Origin: Desulfurivibrionaceae bacterium
GTDB taxonomy: Bacteria > Desulfobacterota > Desulfobulbia > Desulfobulbales > UBA5123
Length of the DNA stretch: 37,070 nucleotides
NCBI GenBank assembly: GCA_030145325.1
Contig: JAQYVW010000027.1
Span: forward strand, 1 to 37,070
Direction: 5' to 3'
Positions 1 through 8,686 of the stretch are shown piece after piece. Below the pieces are notes generated by a model. It did no database searches. It was not told the origin of the DNA and saw only the letters and a list, made by a program, of their open reading frames with translations. How positions within the stretch are numbered: position 1 is the first letter of the stretch; each line of letters starts with the position of its first letter. A program made the translations under genes and the position numbers.

Positions 1-81
1 GTGAGCAGGGCGCTAAGGCAGCAAATTCGGTGCCCTGTGAGCAGTTATCAACCATCTTTTTTTATTCCAACACACTTCTTC

Positions 82-109
82 TTGCTACTTTCAGAACTGC
101 CGGTACAAT
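82..109 (+). promoter_or_regulatory. candidate sigma-70 promoter for the murI operon
   Basis: A -35-like TTGCTA at 82-87 and a -10-like TACAAT at 104-109 are separated by 16 bases, which would put the transcript start near base 116 and give murI a leader of about 85 bases. It is the best promoter-like pair in the first 200 bases. No gene is recognisable in 1-201. The call rests on pattern matching only. Confidence 0.35.
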
Positions 110-201
110 AGCCCTGCTAACGAAGAACGTTAAATATTACTCTTTGCTCATCAATTACCGCTTTCCAGGCGTTCTTCATTATTTCAACAAGTGACTCTTC
201 C

Positions 202-987
202 ATGATCGGCATTTTTGATTCAGGTGTTGGCGGCATGACCGTGGCTCGGGCAGTTGAACAAGCCTTGCCTGAGCATGGTCTTATCTATTTCGGCGATTTG
301 GCCCGCACCCCATACGGCTCCAAAAGCCCGGAGACCATTAGCAATTACGCCCGCCAGAATACCCAATTCCTCATTGAGCAGGGCGCGAAGCTGATCATTA
401 TCGCCTGCAATACCGCCGCCAGTATCGCCTCCGACACCTTACGGCGCGAATTCAACCTGCCGATCTTCGAGGTAATTACCCCCGCCGTCGCCAAGGCCGT
501 CGCCACCAGTAAAAGTGGCAGGATCGGGGTCATCGGCACCAGAGCCACCATCAACAGCAACATCTACGAAGAAAAAATTCGCCATCTTGCTGCCAAGGTC
601 AAGGTCTTTTCACAGCCCTGCCCGCTACTGGCCCCACTGGTGGAGGAAGGTTGGCTTAATAAACGCGAAACAAAAATGATCCTGCGCCGTTACCTGAGCC
701 CCCTAAAACAGCAGCAGGTCGACACCCTGGTACTGGGCTGCACCCATTACCCCCTACTGAAAGAACTCATCCAACCCCGAATCGGTAAGAGAACCAAGGT
801 AATTGACTCCTCCCACGAGGTAGCCGCCGAACTCAAAGCATTTTTGGCCGAAAACCCGGCTCTTGCCAGCCAGCTCTCTCCCGAAAAGGAAAAGCGGTAC
901 TATGTTTCCGATCTTACCGAGGCCACCCTCGCCACCGCCAACCTAATTTTCGGTCGCACCATTGAGCTGAGCAAGGTGACAATCTAA
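202..987 (+). CDS. murI: glutamate racemase
   Basis: This enzyme interconverts L- and D-glutamate in the cytoplasm and supplies D-Glu for peptidoglycan. The 261-residue product has the normal family length. It opens with the aspartate/glutamate racemase signature (DSGVGG, residues 6-11). The two catalytic cysteines are visible: Cys69 in the ACNTA motif and Cys180 in the GCTHYP motif, the latter followed by the usual His182. The ATG at 202 is the natural start because the catalytic Asp-Ser pair follows at the expected distance, although no strong ribosome binding site is seen. It is the first gene of a plus-strand run and lolA follows after 69 bases. Confidence 0.96.
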   Translation: MIGIFDSGVGGMTVARAVEQALPEHGLIYFGDLARTPYGSKSPETISNYARQNTQFLIEQGAKLIIIACNTAASIASDTLRREFNLPIFEVITPAVAKAVATSKSGRIGVIGTRATINSNIYEEKIRHLAAKVKVFSQPCPLLAPLVEEGWLNKRETKMILRRYLSPLKQQQVDTLVLGCTHYPLLKELIQPRIGKRTKVIDSSHEVAAELKAFLAENPALASQLSPEKEKRYYVSDLTEATLATANLIFGRTIELSKVTI

Positions 988-1056
988 TCCAATCAGGATA
1001 TACATCTCTAGGAAACCTTTTGACAAAATTAACCTTAGCTGTCCTTAGCCCACGCC

Positions 1057-1719
1057 ATGAAAATAATTAGCCAAGTCCTTATTCTTGCCCTGTCCCTGCT
1101 CCTTCTTAATACCATCGCCACCGCCAACGAACTCACTCCCCTGGCCGTAGCCGAAAAATTACAACAAACCTATAACCAGACCACCACCCTCAGCGCCGAT
1201 TTCAAACAACTATCCAGCATGCGCATGCAGCGGCGACAACGGCACGGTTCCGGCACCCTAATCATCAGCAAACCGGCCCGTATCCGCTGGAATTATTTAC
1301 AGCCCGACCAGCAGGTATTGATCAGTAACGGCGACACAGTGAAGATGTACTTTGCCAAAAACCACCAGATGATGGTGATGCCGTCCAACCGCTACCTGAA
1401 CTCAGACGTCACTTACGCCTTCTTTGTCGGCAACGGTGACCTCCGGCGCGACTTTGATATCCTCCCCCCCACCGCCGCCCCCTTTCTTGCCGACGACCAA
1501 TACTGCCTAAAACTGATCCCCAAAAAAACACACCCCCAACTCAACTACCTGCACTTGTGGATCAACCGCAACACCTGGACTGTACGGCGAATTCAGTTAG
1601 TGGATCAACTTGACAGCATCACTGACCTCTTTTTTACCAACATCATCATCAATAAACCCGTTGCCGACGACACCTTTCTTTTCAACCCACCGCCGGACAC
1701 GGAGATAATCGAGCAGTAA
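1057..1719 (+). CDS. lolA: LolA-like outer-membrane lipoprotein carrier protein
   Basis: This is the periplasmic chaperone expected to carry lipoproteins from the LolCDE transporter to the outer membrane. The 220-residue product starts with a signal peptide (residues 1-23, a hydrophobic leucine-rich core ending in ATA-N). The mature part has the LolA pattern of an N-terminal 'TLSADFKQ' strand, a 'GTLIISKPARIRWNY' strand pair and a C-terminal 'DDTFLFNPP' motif near residue 205. The stop codon at 1717-1719 is directly followed by the ATG of the next gene, so the two are almost certainly co-transcribed and translationally coupled. A member of the wider LolA-like superfamily with another cargo cannot be excluded. 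Confidence 0.88.
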   Translation: MKIISQVLILALSLLLLNTIATANELTPLAVAEKLQQTYNQTTTLSADFKQLSSMRMQRRQRHGSGTLIISKPARIRWNYLQPDQQVLISNGDTVKMYFAKNHQMMVMPSNRYLNSDVTYAFFVGNGDLRRDFDILPPTAAPFLADDQYCLKLIPKKTHPQLNYLHLWINRNTWTVRRIQLVDQLDSITDLFFTNIIINKPVADDTFLFNPPPDTEIIEQ

Positions 1720-3537
1720 ATGCCTTCCACCCCGACCCCATCCTTCAGGCTGGCCTTGATCTCCATGCCCTGGGCCCTCTTCAACCGGCCTTCCATCCAA
1801 CTTGGTGCGCTTAAATCCTTTTTGCGCCAACAGCCCTGGCTGGAAGTGGAAACCTTCCACCCCTACCTGGCCGTGGCAAAAAAACTGGGCACTGCTCGCT
1901 ATCACTGGATTTCACGAAATGTCTGGATCTGCGAAGCCTTATACGCATGCCTCCTTTTCCCTGAACTACGCCAACAGACCGACCAGCTCATCAGCCAGGC
2001 CAATGGCAAGGCCCCCAAAGAGGCGCGTTTCGACATTGACAAGACGGTGACCTTGCTCAATGAGGAGTTGCACCGTTGGCGTGACCAACAAGAATGGCAA
2101 CATTTCGACCTGATCGGCTTTTCCGTCTGCTTCAATCAATTGGCCCCCTCCCTGGCCTGCGCCCAAGCCCTCAAAGAAATCGCCCCATCCGCCACCATCG
2201 CCTTTGGCGGCTCCACCTGTGCACCACAGGTGGCCCAATCACTCCTGAACACCTTTGCTGATCTAGATTACGCCATCATCGGCGAAGGGGAGCAACCGCT
2301 CCTTGGCCTCTGTGAACATCTGGCCGGACATGGCCCCCTTCCCCACCAGGCTCTAACCGCTGGCAAGACCAGCCACCTCCAGCCGACAGCCGAAAAATGC
2401 GGGCAGATCCACAATCTTGACCAGTTGCCCACGCCCGACTATGACGACTATTTTCATGAAATGCAGCATCACTTCGCGGCAACACCTTTTATCCCCGAGT
2501 TGCCGGTGGAGTTCTCCCGGGGCTGCTGGTGGGGAAAATGCGCCTTTTGCAACCTCAACCTACAGTGGCAAGGTTACCGCGCTAAAAGCGCTGACCGGAT
2601 GCTTACCGAGGTAAAAACCCTTACTCAGCGCTACCAAAGCCTTGATTTCACCTTTACCGATAACGCCCTGCCGGTGCGCGCTTCGGTTGATTTCTTCGAC
2701 CGCCTCAGCAAACAGCACCGAGACTACCGCTTCTTCGGCGAAATCAGGGTCAGCCAACGGGGCGAACAACTGGCCCGCTGCCGCCGAGGCGGGCTCAGAT
2801 CAATCCAAGCTGGCTTTGAATCCTTGAGCAATAGCCTTCTCAAGCGGATTCACAAGGGAGCGACGGTGATGGACAACCTCGCCCTGATGAAAGACGCGGT
2901 GGCTTGCGGCATCATCGCCGACGGCAACCTGATCATCGAGTTTCCCGGCAGCACCGACGCGGAAGTGGCTGAGACCATGCAGAACCTGGACTTTGCCCTA
3001 CCCTTCACCCCTCTAAATACCGCCGCCTTTTTTCTGGGGATGGGTAGCCCGGTGGACGCTGCCCCCGCTCATTATGGAATCCGGGCCATCACCCATCACC
3101 CGGCTAATCAAAAACTATTCCCCAAAGAGATCCTCCCCCAGCTTGAACTATTGATCAAAGGCTATCGTGGTGATCGCAGCAAACAACGGCACCGCTGGCG
3201 ACCAGTGGCCCGCAAGATCAAAGCATGGCAGAATTTTCATCAGCGTCGTCAGTTTTCCCTGCTTGAAAAACCACCGCTCTCTTATCGCGACGGCGGTGAA
3301 TTTCTGATTATCCGCCAGGAACAATTGGACGGCAAAGTGCTACACCATCGCCTCAAAGGACTCTCCCGCCAAATCTATCTATTTTGTGAAGAGATACGCA
3401 CTATGAAAGAGTTATGTGAGCGATTTCCCGACCAGGAAGAGAAAAAACTTTTGACTTTTCTCCGTGACTTGATGAAAAAACGGATACTTTTTATAGATGA
3501 GCACCGTTTTCTTGCCTTGGCGGTGCGGAGAGGGTAA
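1720..3537 (+). CDS. B12-binding radical SAM protein, RiPP-maturase C-methyltransferase-like
   Basis: The 605-residue protein has an N-terminal cobalamin-binding-type Rossmann domain (about residues 10-205, with 'GFSVCFNQ' near 134 and 'IIGEGEQPL' near 187-195), a radical SAM core (about 255-480) and a C-terminal winged-helix-like tail. The opening 'LISMPWALFNRPSIQLG' and the 'SRGCWWG' lead into the cluster motif are typical of the family annotated as RiPP maturation radical SAM C-methyltransferase. The cluster cysteines are Cys269, Cys274 and Cys277, a CX4CX2C spacing instead of the canonical CX3CX2C. The gene abuts lolA and lies 6 bases before cobU. No precursor peptide gene is visible beside it, so the substrate is unknown. 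The domain architecture is well supported; the RiPP role is inference. Confidence 0.8.
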   Translation: MPSTPTPSFRLALISMPWALFNRPSIQLGALKSFLRQQPWLEVETFHPYLAVAKKLGTARYHWISRNVWICEALYACLLFPELRQQTDQLISQANGKAPKEARFDIDKTVTLLNEELHRWRDQQEWQHFDLIGFSVCFNQLAPSLACAQALKEIAPSATIAFGGSTCAPQVAQSLLNTFADLDYAIIGEGEQPLLGLCEHLAGHGPLPHQALTAGKTSHLQPTAEKCGQIHNLDQLPTPDYDDYFHEMQHHFAATPFIPELPVEFSRGCWWGKCAFCNLNLQWQGYRAKSADRMLTEVKTLTQRYQSLDFTFTDNALPVRASVDFFDRLSKQHRDYRFFGEIRVSQRGEQLARCRRGGLRSIQAGFESLSNSLLKRIHKGATVMDNLALMKDAVACGIIADGNLIIEFPGSTDAEVAETMQNLDFALPFTPLNTAAFFLGMGSPVDAAPAHYGIRAITHHPANQKLFPKEILPQLELLIKGYRGDRSKQRHRWRPVARKIKAWQNFHQRRQFSLLEKPPLSYRDGGEFLIIRQEQLDGKVLHHRLKGLSRQIYLFCEEIRTMKELCERFPDQEEKKLLTFLRDLMKKRILFIDEHRFLALAVRRG

Positions 3538-3543
3538 AGAGAC

Positions 3544-4086
3544 ATGATCAGTACTAATACTCAAACAGACTCGCTGCTGGTGCTGGGTGGTTGCCGAAGC
3601 GGCAAAAGCAGATACGCCGAAGAATGGCTCAACAGCCGTTTTCAACGCAAGCTCTTTATCGCCACTCTGGCCACAAGCAACGATCAAGAGATGAAAACCC
3701 GCGTGGCATTACACCGTCAACGGCGGGATGCAAGTTGGCAGACAGTTGAAGAACCGCTGCGTTTAGCGGCAATCATCAGGGGTAAACAAAGCGAAGTAGA
3801 TGCCATTCTGATCGATTGCCTGAGTATGTGGATCAGCAACTGCCTTTTCGCTGAGATGAGCGACACGGCCATTGAAGAAGAGGTGCAACAACTGGCCCTG
3901 GCCGTACAAAAACTTACCGTCCCGGTGGTAATGGTGGCAAACGAGGTTGGACTTGGGCTGGTGCCAGACAACCCACTGGGACGCCGCTTTCGCGATCTGG
4001 CAGGCTTGACCAATCAACAACTGGCCGCCGCCTGCACCAAGGTCATATTTGTCGCCGCCGGGCTGCCGCTACCCCTCAAAGGTTAA
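3544..4086 (+). CDS. cobU: adenosylcobinamide kinase / adenosylcobinamide-phosphate guanylyltransferase
   Basis: This bifunctional enzyme phosphorylates adenosylcobinamide and then attaches GMP, activating the corrinoid for attachment of the lower ligand. The 180-residue product matches the family length. It carries the P-loop GGCRSGKS (residues 15-22), the 'RVALHRQRR' segment holding the histidine expected to be guanylylated, the hallmark 'NEVGLGLVPDNPLGRRFRD' stretch and the C-terminal 'GLPLPLKG'. It begins 6 bases after the radical SAM gene and precedes cobD by 32 bases, forming a small corrinoid-assembly pair. Confidence 0.95.
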   Translation: MISTNTQTDSLLVLGGCRSGKSRYAEEWLNSRFQRKLFIATLATSNDQEMKTRVALHRQRRDASWQTVEEPLRLAAIIRGKQSEVDAILIDCLSMWISNCLFAEMSDTAIEEEVQQLALAVQKLTVPVVMVANEVGLGLVPDNPLGRRFRDLAGLTNQQLAAACTKVIFVAAGLPLPLKG

Positions 4087-4118
4087 GCCCCTGCCAACGC
4101 CGGGATCGATAGTTAACT

Positions 4119-5192
4119 ATGGACAACTCAACAAAACAACATGGCGGTAATATCATTGCCGTGGCTAACGAACTTGGCTGCTTGGTGGAAGACCTGCTGG
4201 ATATGAGCAGCAACCTGATGCCGTTACCCATGGTTGCAGGCTTACGCCAGGCGATTACCAACCGCCTTGAGGAAATCTCCTTCCTGCCGGAAACCAAAAG
4301 CGAAACCCTCCGCGATCTCTTTGCCGCCCAACATCACCGCGCCAGCAATGAGGTACTGGTGGGCAACGGCACCACCGATTTCATCTTCGCAGCCCCGGCC
4401 ATGAAAGGCCTCAAGAAAGCGATCATCGTCACCCCCACCTATAATGACTACCGATTGGCCTGTGCTTGGGCCGGTTTGCCAGTTGAAGATTTACCACTGT
4501 CTGCCGCCGACCACTTCCATCTTGATCTTGAACGACTCACCACCACCCTCAGCGGTGACGAACTGGTTTTCATCTGTAACCCCAACAACCCCAGCGGCGG
4601 GCTCATCGATTCCGCCCAGCTCCACGCCCAGATCAAAGCCAGACCGAAGAGCCTCTTCCTGGTTGATGAATCATACCTGCAATTTACCCGCGAGGTGTCG
4701 CTCCTCGAGATGGAGCCCCTCACCAACCTGCTGATCCTCACCTCCTACTCCAAGATATTCGGCATCCCCGGCCTCAGGCTGGGCTTCCTCACCGGCGCCC
4801 CAGAGCGACTGGCGGCAATCTCAGCCCACAACAAGCCATGGGGCGTCAACCGGGTAGCCCAGATTGCGGGCGAGTACCTGGTTAGCAACGGCGAAGACCA
4901 TGTACAAATGGTTCTACGTTATACAGAAGAACACCGGCCCGGCTTTATTGCCGACCTTAACGCCCTCCCCACAGTGGAAGTGGTGGATGGGGTCTGCAAC
5001 TTTATCCTCTGCCGCCTTACCGGCACAATGCGGGCCGGACAACTGCGTGAGGCCATGCTCACCCACCGGATCATCATCCGGGACTGTGAAAACTTCACCG
5101 GCCTTGATGACCGCTATTTCCGAGTCTGCCTCAAAGACCCTGACGGTAACAATCGTTGTCTAGCAGCTTTAAAAGAGATACTCAGCGCCTGA
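4119..5192 (+). CDS. cobD: threonine-phosphate decarboxylase (CobD-type PLP enzyme)
   Basis: This PLP-dependent fold-type I enzyme is expected to decarboxylate L-threonine-O-3-phosphate to (R)-1-amino-2-propanol phosphate, the linker of the cobalamin nucleotide loop. The 357-residue protein opens with the CobD-like 'HGGNI' (8-12) and 'DMSSNL' (28-33). The PLP site is the 'SYSKIFGIPGLRLGF' motif with Lys212, and 'NPNNPSGG' (154-161) and 'VDESYL' (182-187) are the usual cofactor contacts. A histidinol-phosphate aminotransferase has the same fold, but the N-terminal motif and the adjacent cobU favour CobD. Confidence 0.88.
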   Translation: MDNSTKQHGGNIIAVANELGCLVEDLLDMSSNLMPLPMVAGLRQAITNRLEEISFLPETKSETLRDLFAAQHHRASNEVLVGNGTTDFIFAAPAMKGLKKAIIVTPTYNDYRLACAWAGLPVEDLPLSAADHFHLDLERLTTTLSGDELVFICNPNNPSGGLIDSAQLHAQIKARPKSLFLVDESYLQFTREVSLLEMEPLTNLLILTSYSKIFGIPGLRLGFLTGAPERLAAISAHNKPWGVNRVAQIAGEYLVSNGEDHVQMVLRYTEEHRPGFIADLNALPTVEVVDGVCNFILCRLTGTMRAGQLREAMLTHRIIIRDCENFTGLDDRYFRVCLKDPDGNNRCLAALKEILSA

Positions 5193-5241
5193 ACCAACAA
5201 CGACCATCAACCCACAACCTCAACAAAAATACATATAAAAA

Positions 5242-5781
5242 ATGCGCGTAGCCATTCTTTCCGACACCCATGACCATATCCCCAACCTGCGGGCGGCAGT
5301 AAAATTCTGTAACGCCTACAGCGTAACCATGCTGATCCACAGCGGCGACCTGATCTCGCCCTTCATGCTGGATATTCTGGCCGAATTCGGCGGTGCAATC
5401 CACTTAATCTACGGCAACAACCTTGGTGACCAGCATATTATTTCCCAGTCCTGCGGCACCAAGTTTCCCACCATCAGCCACCACGGCATCCTGGGGGCGG
5501 TGGAAGCAGGAGGTCGCAAGATCGCCTTTACCCATTACCCGCAGATGGCCCGAGGGTTGGCCAGCCAAAGATTATTCGACGTGGTCTGTTATGGCCACAA
5601 CCACCTCCACAAAGTTGAGAAGGTTGGCGAAACCATGTTGATCAATCCCGGTGAACTGCTGGGCAAGGATGACCAACCAGGCTTCTGTATTCTCGACACC
5701 GAAACTCTCAAGGTGGAACGAATCGAGGTCGGCAAACCTTTTGACGAAGAGATCTCACCAACCAACCGGGATGCCGGATAG
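5242..5781 (+). CDS. YfcE/MJ0936-family metallophosphodiesterase
   Basis: This is a cytoplasmic calcineurin-like phosphoesterase with a dinuclear metal centre. The 179 residues show all metal-binding blocks in order: SDTHDH (7-12), HSGDL (33-37), YGNN (54-57), THYP (97-100) and YGHNH (117-121). Family members hydrolyse phosphodiesters such as bis-pNPP in vitro and their physiological substrate is usually unknown. It follows cobD by 49 bases. No good ribosome binding site precedes the ATG, so translation may be weak or coupled. Confidence 0.9.
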   Translation: MRVAILSDTHDHIPNLRAAVKFCNAYSVTMLIHSGDLISPFMLDILAEFGGAIHLIYGNNLGDQHIISQSCGTKFPTISHHGILGAVEAGGRKIAFTHYPQMARGLASQRLFDVVCYGHNHLHKVEKVGETMLINPGELLGKDDQPGFCILDTETLKVERIEVGKPFDEEISPTNRDAG

Positions 5782-5854
5782 ACAAATTGAACCGTACTTT
5801 TCCCAAAAAACACTGAAGAAGCAACTATCAGCACAGACTACAAAAGGTGACCAC

Positions 5855-7078
5855 ATGGACCAGAACGATCAGAACGAGAATAAAAGTTTCGCGGATATGC
5901 TTGATGAGGATTTCTCCGCCCCGGAACGGCTGGATCCTGGCCAAAAGGTGGAAGCCACCATTGTGCGGATCAGCAAGGAATGGATTTTTCTTGATGTGGG
6001 CGGCAAGAGCGAAGGCTCCCTGGCCCGCAAAGAACTGGCCGACAAGGAAGACAATCTAACCGCCGCCGAAGGTGACAAAGTCACCGTCTATTTCCTGGCT
6101 GTCCAGAAAGGTGAGCAACTTTTCACTACCAAGCTCGGCGGTGGCAACGCTGCTCTGGCTCACTTGGAAGAGGCTTACCACAACAAAATCCCAGTCCAGG
6201 GAGTTGTCGTCAAGGAAGTTAAGGGCGGCTACGAGGTAAAGGTAGCTGGTTCGGCACGCGGCTTCTGCCCCTTTTCACAGATGGGTTTGCGCCGGGTTGA
6301 AGACACCGACCAATTCATCGGTCAGGATATGACCTTCAAGATAACCGAGTTCAAAGAGAATGGCCGCAACCTCATCGTTTCCCACCGCGCCATCCTGGAA
6401 GAAGAACGGGAAGTACTAAAAGAGGAATTAAAGAAGACCATTGCCGTGGGCCAGACCGTCAAAGGAGTAATCACCTCCCTGCGCGACTTCGGCGCTTTCA
6501 TCGACATCGGCGGCATCGAAGGATTGATCCCGGTTTCGGAAATCGGCTGGGGGCGAGTGGAAGATATTCGTGGCGTTCTCTCTGAAGGGCAGGAGGTTGA
6601 AGCAGCGGTTATGAAGCTTGACTGGGAAAATGATCGCTTTTCCTTTAGCCTCAAGGATACCCTTCCCGATCCATGGGACAACGCCACCTCCAAATACTAT
6701 GAAGGCTCAGTCCACACCGGCCAGATCGCGCGCCTCACCGATTTCGGCGCTTTCGTTACCCTGGAACCAGGCATCGACGGCCTGGTACATATCTCCAAAC
6801 TGGGCGCAGGCCGCCGGATTAACCATCCCCGCGAGGTTGTGGCCCAAGGCCAGAGTCTGGAAGTGAAGGTGGAAGGCCTTGATCTTGACAAACGACGGAT
6901 CTCACTGGCCGTGATCGGCGACGAAAAGGAAGAAGCAGAACCCAAAAAGGGCGGCAAGAAGAAAGAGCCTCGCCAAAGCGATGACCGGGAGGCCATGCGT
7001 CAGTTCCAGCAGCAAGCAGGCAAAAGCCAATCCATGGGCACCTTTGCCGATCTGCTGAAAGCCAAGATGAAGAAATAA
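5855..7078 (+). CDS. S1-domain RNA-binding protein (four S1 repeats)
   Basis: The 407-residue protein has four consecutive S1/OB-fold repeats, at about residues 25-90, 105-170, 190-265 and 275-345. Repeats three and four carry the clearest S1 signature ('DFGAFIDIGGIEGLIPVSEI' and 'DFGAFVTLEPGIDGLVHIS'). A charged tail rich in Lys, Glu and Gln follows. The organisation resembles a shortened ribosomal protein S1 (E. coli has six repeats), so a role in mRNA or ribosome binding is likely. The ATG at 5855 is preferred over the longer open frame because AAAGGTGA lies just upstream and the first S1 domain begins soon after. It starts 73 bases after the phosphodiesterase gene. Confidence 0.9.
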   Translation: MDQNDQNENKSFADMLDEDFSAPERLDPGQKVEATIVRISKEWIFLDVGGKSEGSLARKELADKEDNLTAAEGDKVTVYFLAVQKGEQLFTTKLGGGNAALAHLEEAYHNKIPVQGVVVKEVKGGYEVKVAGSARGFCPFSQMGLRRVEDTDQFIGQDMTFKITEFKENGRNLIVSHRAILEEEREVLKEELKKTIAVGQTVKGVITSLRDFGAFIDIGGIEGLIPVSEIGWGRVEDIRGVLSEGQEVEAAVMKLDWENDRFSFSLKDTLPDPWDNATSKYYEGSVHTGQIARLTDFGAFVTLEPGIDGLVHISKLGAGRRINHPREVVAQGQSLEVKVEGLDLDKRRISLAVIGDEKEEAEPKKGGKKKEPRQSDDREAMRQFQQQAGKSQSMGTFADLLKAKMKK

Positions 7079-7094
7079 GCACCGGATCAACAGT

Positions 7095-7132
7095 GGTTCC
7101 ACGACCCCGAGCCAAGCTTGTGGTCGTGAACC
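7095..7132. terminator. hairpin in the convergent S1-gene / rlmB interval
   Basis: GGTTC-C-ACGACC at 7095-7106 pairs with GGTCGTGAACC at 7122-7132, an 11-bp stem with one bulged C, 17 bases beyond the S1 gene stop. No T-run follows on the plus strand, so it may be an mRNA 3'-end stabiliser or a weak terminator. Confidence 0.45.
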
Positions 7133-7178
7133 ATTGCCCCCCGTATCAAACTAATAATTGGGGCTCCCATGCGGCACT

Positions 7179-7217
7179 AAAAACAAAACCCAAGATGCAG
7201 TTAACACCTTGGGTTTT
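7179..7217 (-). terminator. rho-independent terminator downstream of rlmB
   Basis: AAAACCCAAG at 7185-7194 is exactly complementary to CTTGGGTTTT at 7208-7217 (10-bp stem, 13-base loop). Read on the minus strand the stem runs into a T-rich tract (GTTTTTA), as expected for an intrinsic terminator of the gmk-rlmB side. The A/T flanks of the stem make it plausible in both directions. Confidence 0.6.
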
Positions 7218-7308
7218 CATAAAAAGATGGTGAGAGAGTCGTAATTAAAACCTGCAACGCAACGGCTTGCAAACACAATCAGCAGCAAGTGTTAATCATT
7301 GCCACGAT

Positions 7309-8058
7309 CTATGCAGAATGCCACCGCTGCCGCATCATTTCAAAGAGAATCACCCCGGTGGCCACCGAGGCGTTGAGAGAATCCAGCCCATGCTGCATGG
7401 GAATGGAAATCAGATGGTCACACTGGCTCCGCACCAATGGCCGAATCCCCTTCCCTTCCCCGCCAACCACCAAACAAACCTTACCGGCAAAATCCGCCTC
7501 ATAGAGGGTGCCATTAGCTTCACCGGCTGCCCCGTAGATCCAGAAACCGTGTTCCTGTAGTTGCTTGAGAGAACTGACCAGATTGGTTACCGTACAGATG
7601 GTGACATGGGCCATTGCTCCCACCGCCACCTTGGCCACCGTCCCGGATAGCGGCGCGGAACGATCCTTGGGAAGGATGATCGCGGTAACGCCAACGGCAG
7701 CGGCCGAACGGATAATGGCACCCAGGTTATGTGGATCCTGAATGGAATCAAGGGCGAGGAGGATAGGTGGTTCAGAACATTCAGCAAGATCGTCCAACAA
7801 CGCCTCCAGGGAAACGGTGGTGACCTGCTGCATCCGCGCCATCACCCCCTGATGATTAACCTTGCCACCACCGGGGACTCTTAAACGGGTTTCAAAGCGA
7901 AGCCGGAGTTGATGCTTACGGGCCAGATCAATTATTTCCTGTAACTTGGGGCTGGCCTTACCTTCCTGGATGGTAAGATCGCGGATACGCCGGGGCTGAT
8001 CTCGCAACTGGCCGAGAACCGCATGGATTCCCCAGATCAAATCATCATCGTCAGGCAT
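7309..8058 (-). CDS. rlmB: 23S rRNA (guanosine-2'-O-)-methyltransferase, RlmB/TrmH family
   Basis: This SPOUT-class enzyme is expected to 2'-O-methylate G2251 (E. coli numbering) in the peptidyl-transferase centre of 23S rRNA. The 249-residue protein has an N-terminal substrate-binding domain starting 'IWGIHAV' and a C-terminal SpoU domain. All three SpoU motifs are present: 'DPHNLGAIIRSAAAVG' (about 108-123), 'VVGGEGKGI' (about 197-205) and 'SLNASVATGVILFE' (about 226-239). It begins 9 bases after the gmk stop and is the last gene of a six-gene minus-strand cluster. Confidence 0.93.
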   Translation of the reverse strand: MPDDDDLIWGIHAVLGQLRDQPRRIRDLTIQEGKASPKLQEIIDLARKHQLRLRFETRLRVPGGGKVNHQGVMARMQQVTTVSLEALLDDLAECSEPPILLALDSIQDPHNLGAIIRSAAAVGVTAIILPKDRSAPLSGTVAKVAVGAMAHVTICTVTNLVSSLKQLQEHGFWIYGAAGEANGTLYEADFAGKVCLVVGGEGKGIRPLVRSQCDHLISIPMQHGLDSLNASVATGVILFEMMRQRWHSA

Positions 8059-8067
8059 ACAATATTC

Positions 8068-8676
8068 TCAGGAAGAAGGGATGGACATGGGGGAGCCGTT
8101 GGCAGCCCGCCTTTGGCGACTACGCTCGGCATAAATGATGGCGCTCATGGTTGCCACCGCTGGGGCCAATTCATCGTTCACCACCACATAATCGTAGTGA
8201 CCAACATCGGCCATTTCCTGGCGAGCATTGGTCAACCGCAAAAGAATGGTCTCCTCGTTATCAGTGCCACGGCCAGTTAAACGGCGCTCAAGCTCCTCCC
8301 ATGACGGTGGCACAACAAAGAGAGAGACTGCGTCACTGGTCGCTGCCCGCACCTGCCGACATCCCTGCACATCGATATCCAGAATGATGTCAGTGCCATC
8401 AGCAAGAACGGCAGCAACCGCCTCCCGACTGGTGCCGTAAAAATTGCCATGCACCTCGGCCCACTCAAGAAATGCCCCCTGCTCACGCATGGCCACAAAA
8501 CGGTCACGGTCAACAAAATGATAGTCAACCCCGTCCTGCTCACCGGCCCGCGGAGATCTGGTGGTGTGCGAGATGGAAAAAGAAAGGCCGCCGATAGCAG
8601 CCATTACTTCTTTTAAAATAGTGGTCTTGCCGGTCCCGGAAGGAGCGGAAATAACAAAAAGGATGCCACGACTCAC
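8068..8676 (-). CDS. gmk: guanylate kinase
   Basis: This enzyme phosphorylates GMP to GDP with ATP. Read from the GTG at 8676 the product has 202 residues, close to the usual length of about 207. The P-loop SAPSGTGKTT follows within 20 residues of the start, and the GMP-binding 'SHTTRSPRAGEQDGVDYHF' and 'LDIDVQGCRQ' segments are typical. The GTG is favoured because GAGGAGAG lies 4 bases upstream and it clears the preceding gene by 10 bases. An ATG at 8703 in the same frame would overlap that gene by 17 bases and add nine residues. Neighbouring yicC and the DUF370 gene form a commonly conserved cluster with gmk. Confidence 0.94.
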   Translation of the reverse strand: MSRGILFVISAPSGTGKTTILKEVMAAIGGLSFSISHTTRSPRAGEQDGVDYHFVDRDRFVAMREQGAFLEWAEVHGNFYGTSREAVAAVLADGTDIILDIDVQGCRQVRAATSDAVSLFVVPPSWEELERRLTGRGTDNEETILLRLTNARQEMADVGHYDYVVVNDELAPAVATMSAIIYAERSRQRRAANGSPMSIPSS

Positions 8677-8686
8677 AGAACTCTCC

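Noticed and set aside
5651-5854. N-terminal extension of the S1 protein
   Set aside because: It overlaps the phosphodiesterase gene in another frame and lacks S1-like sequence. The ATG at 5855 has a good ribosome binding site.
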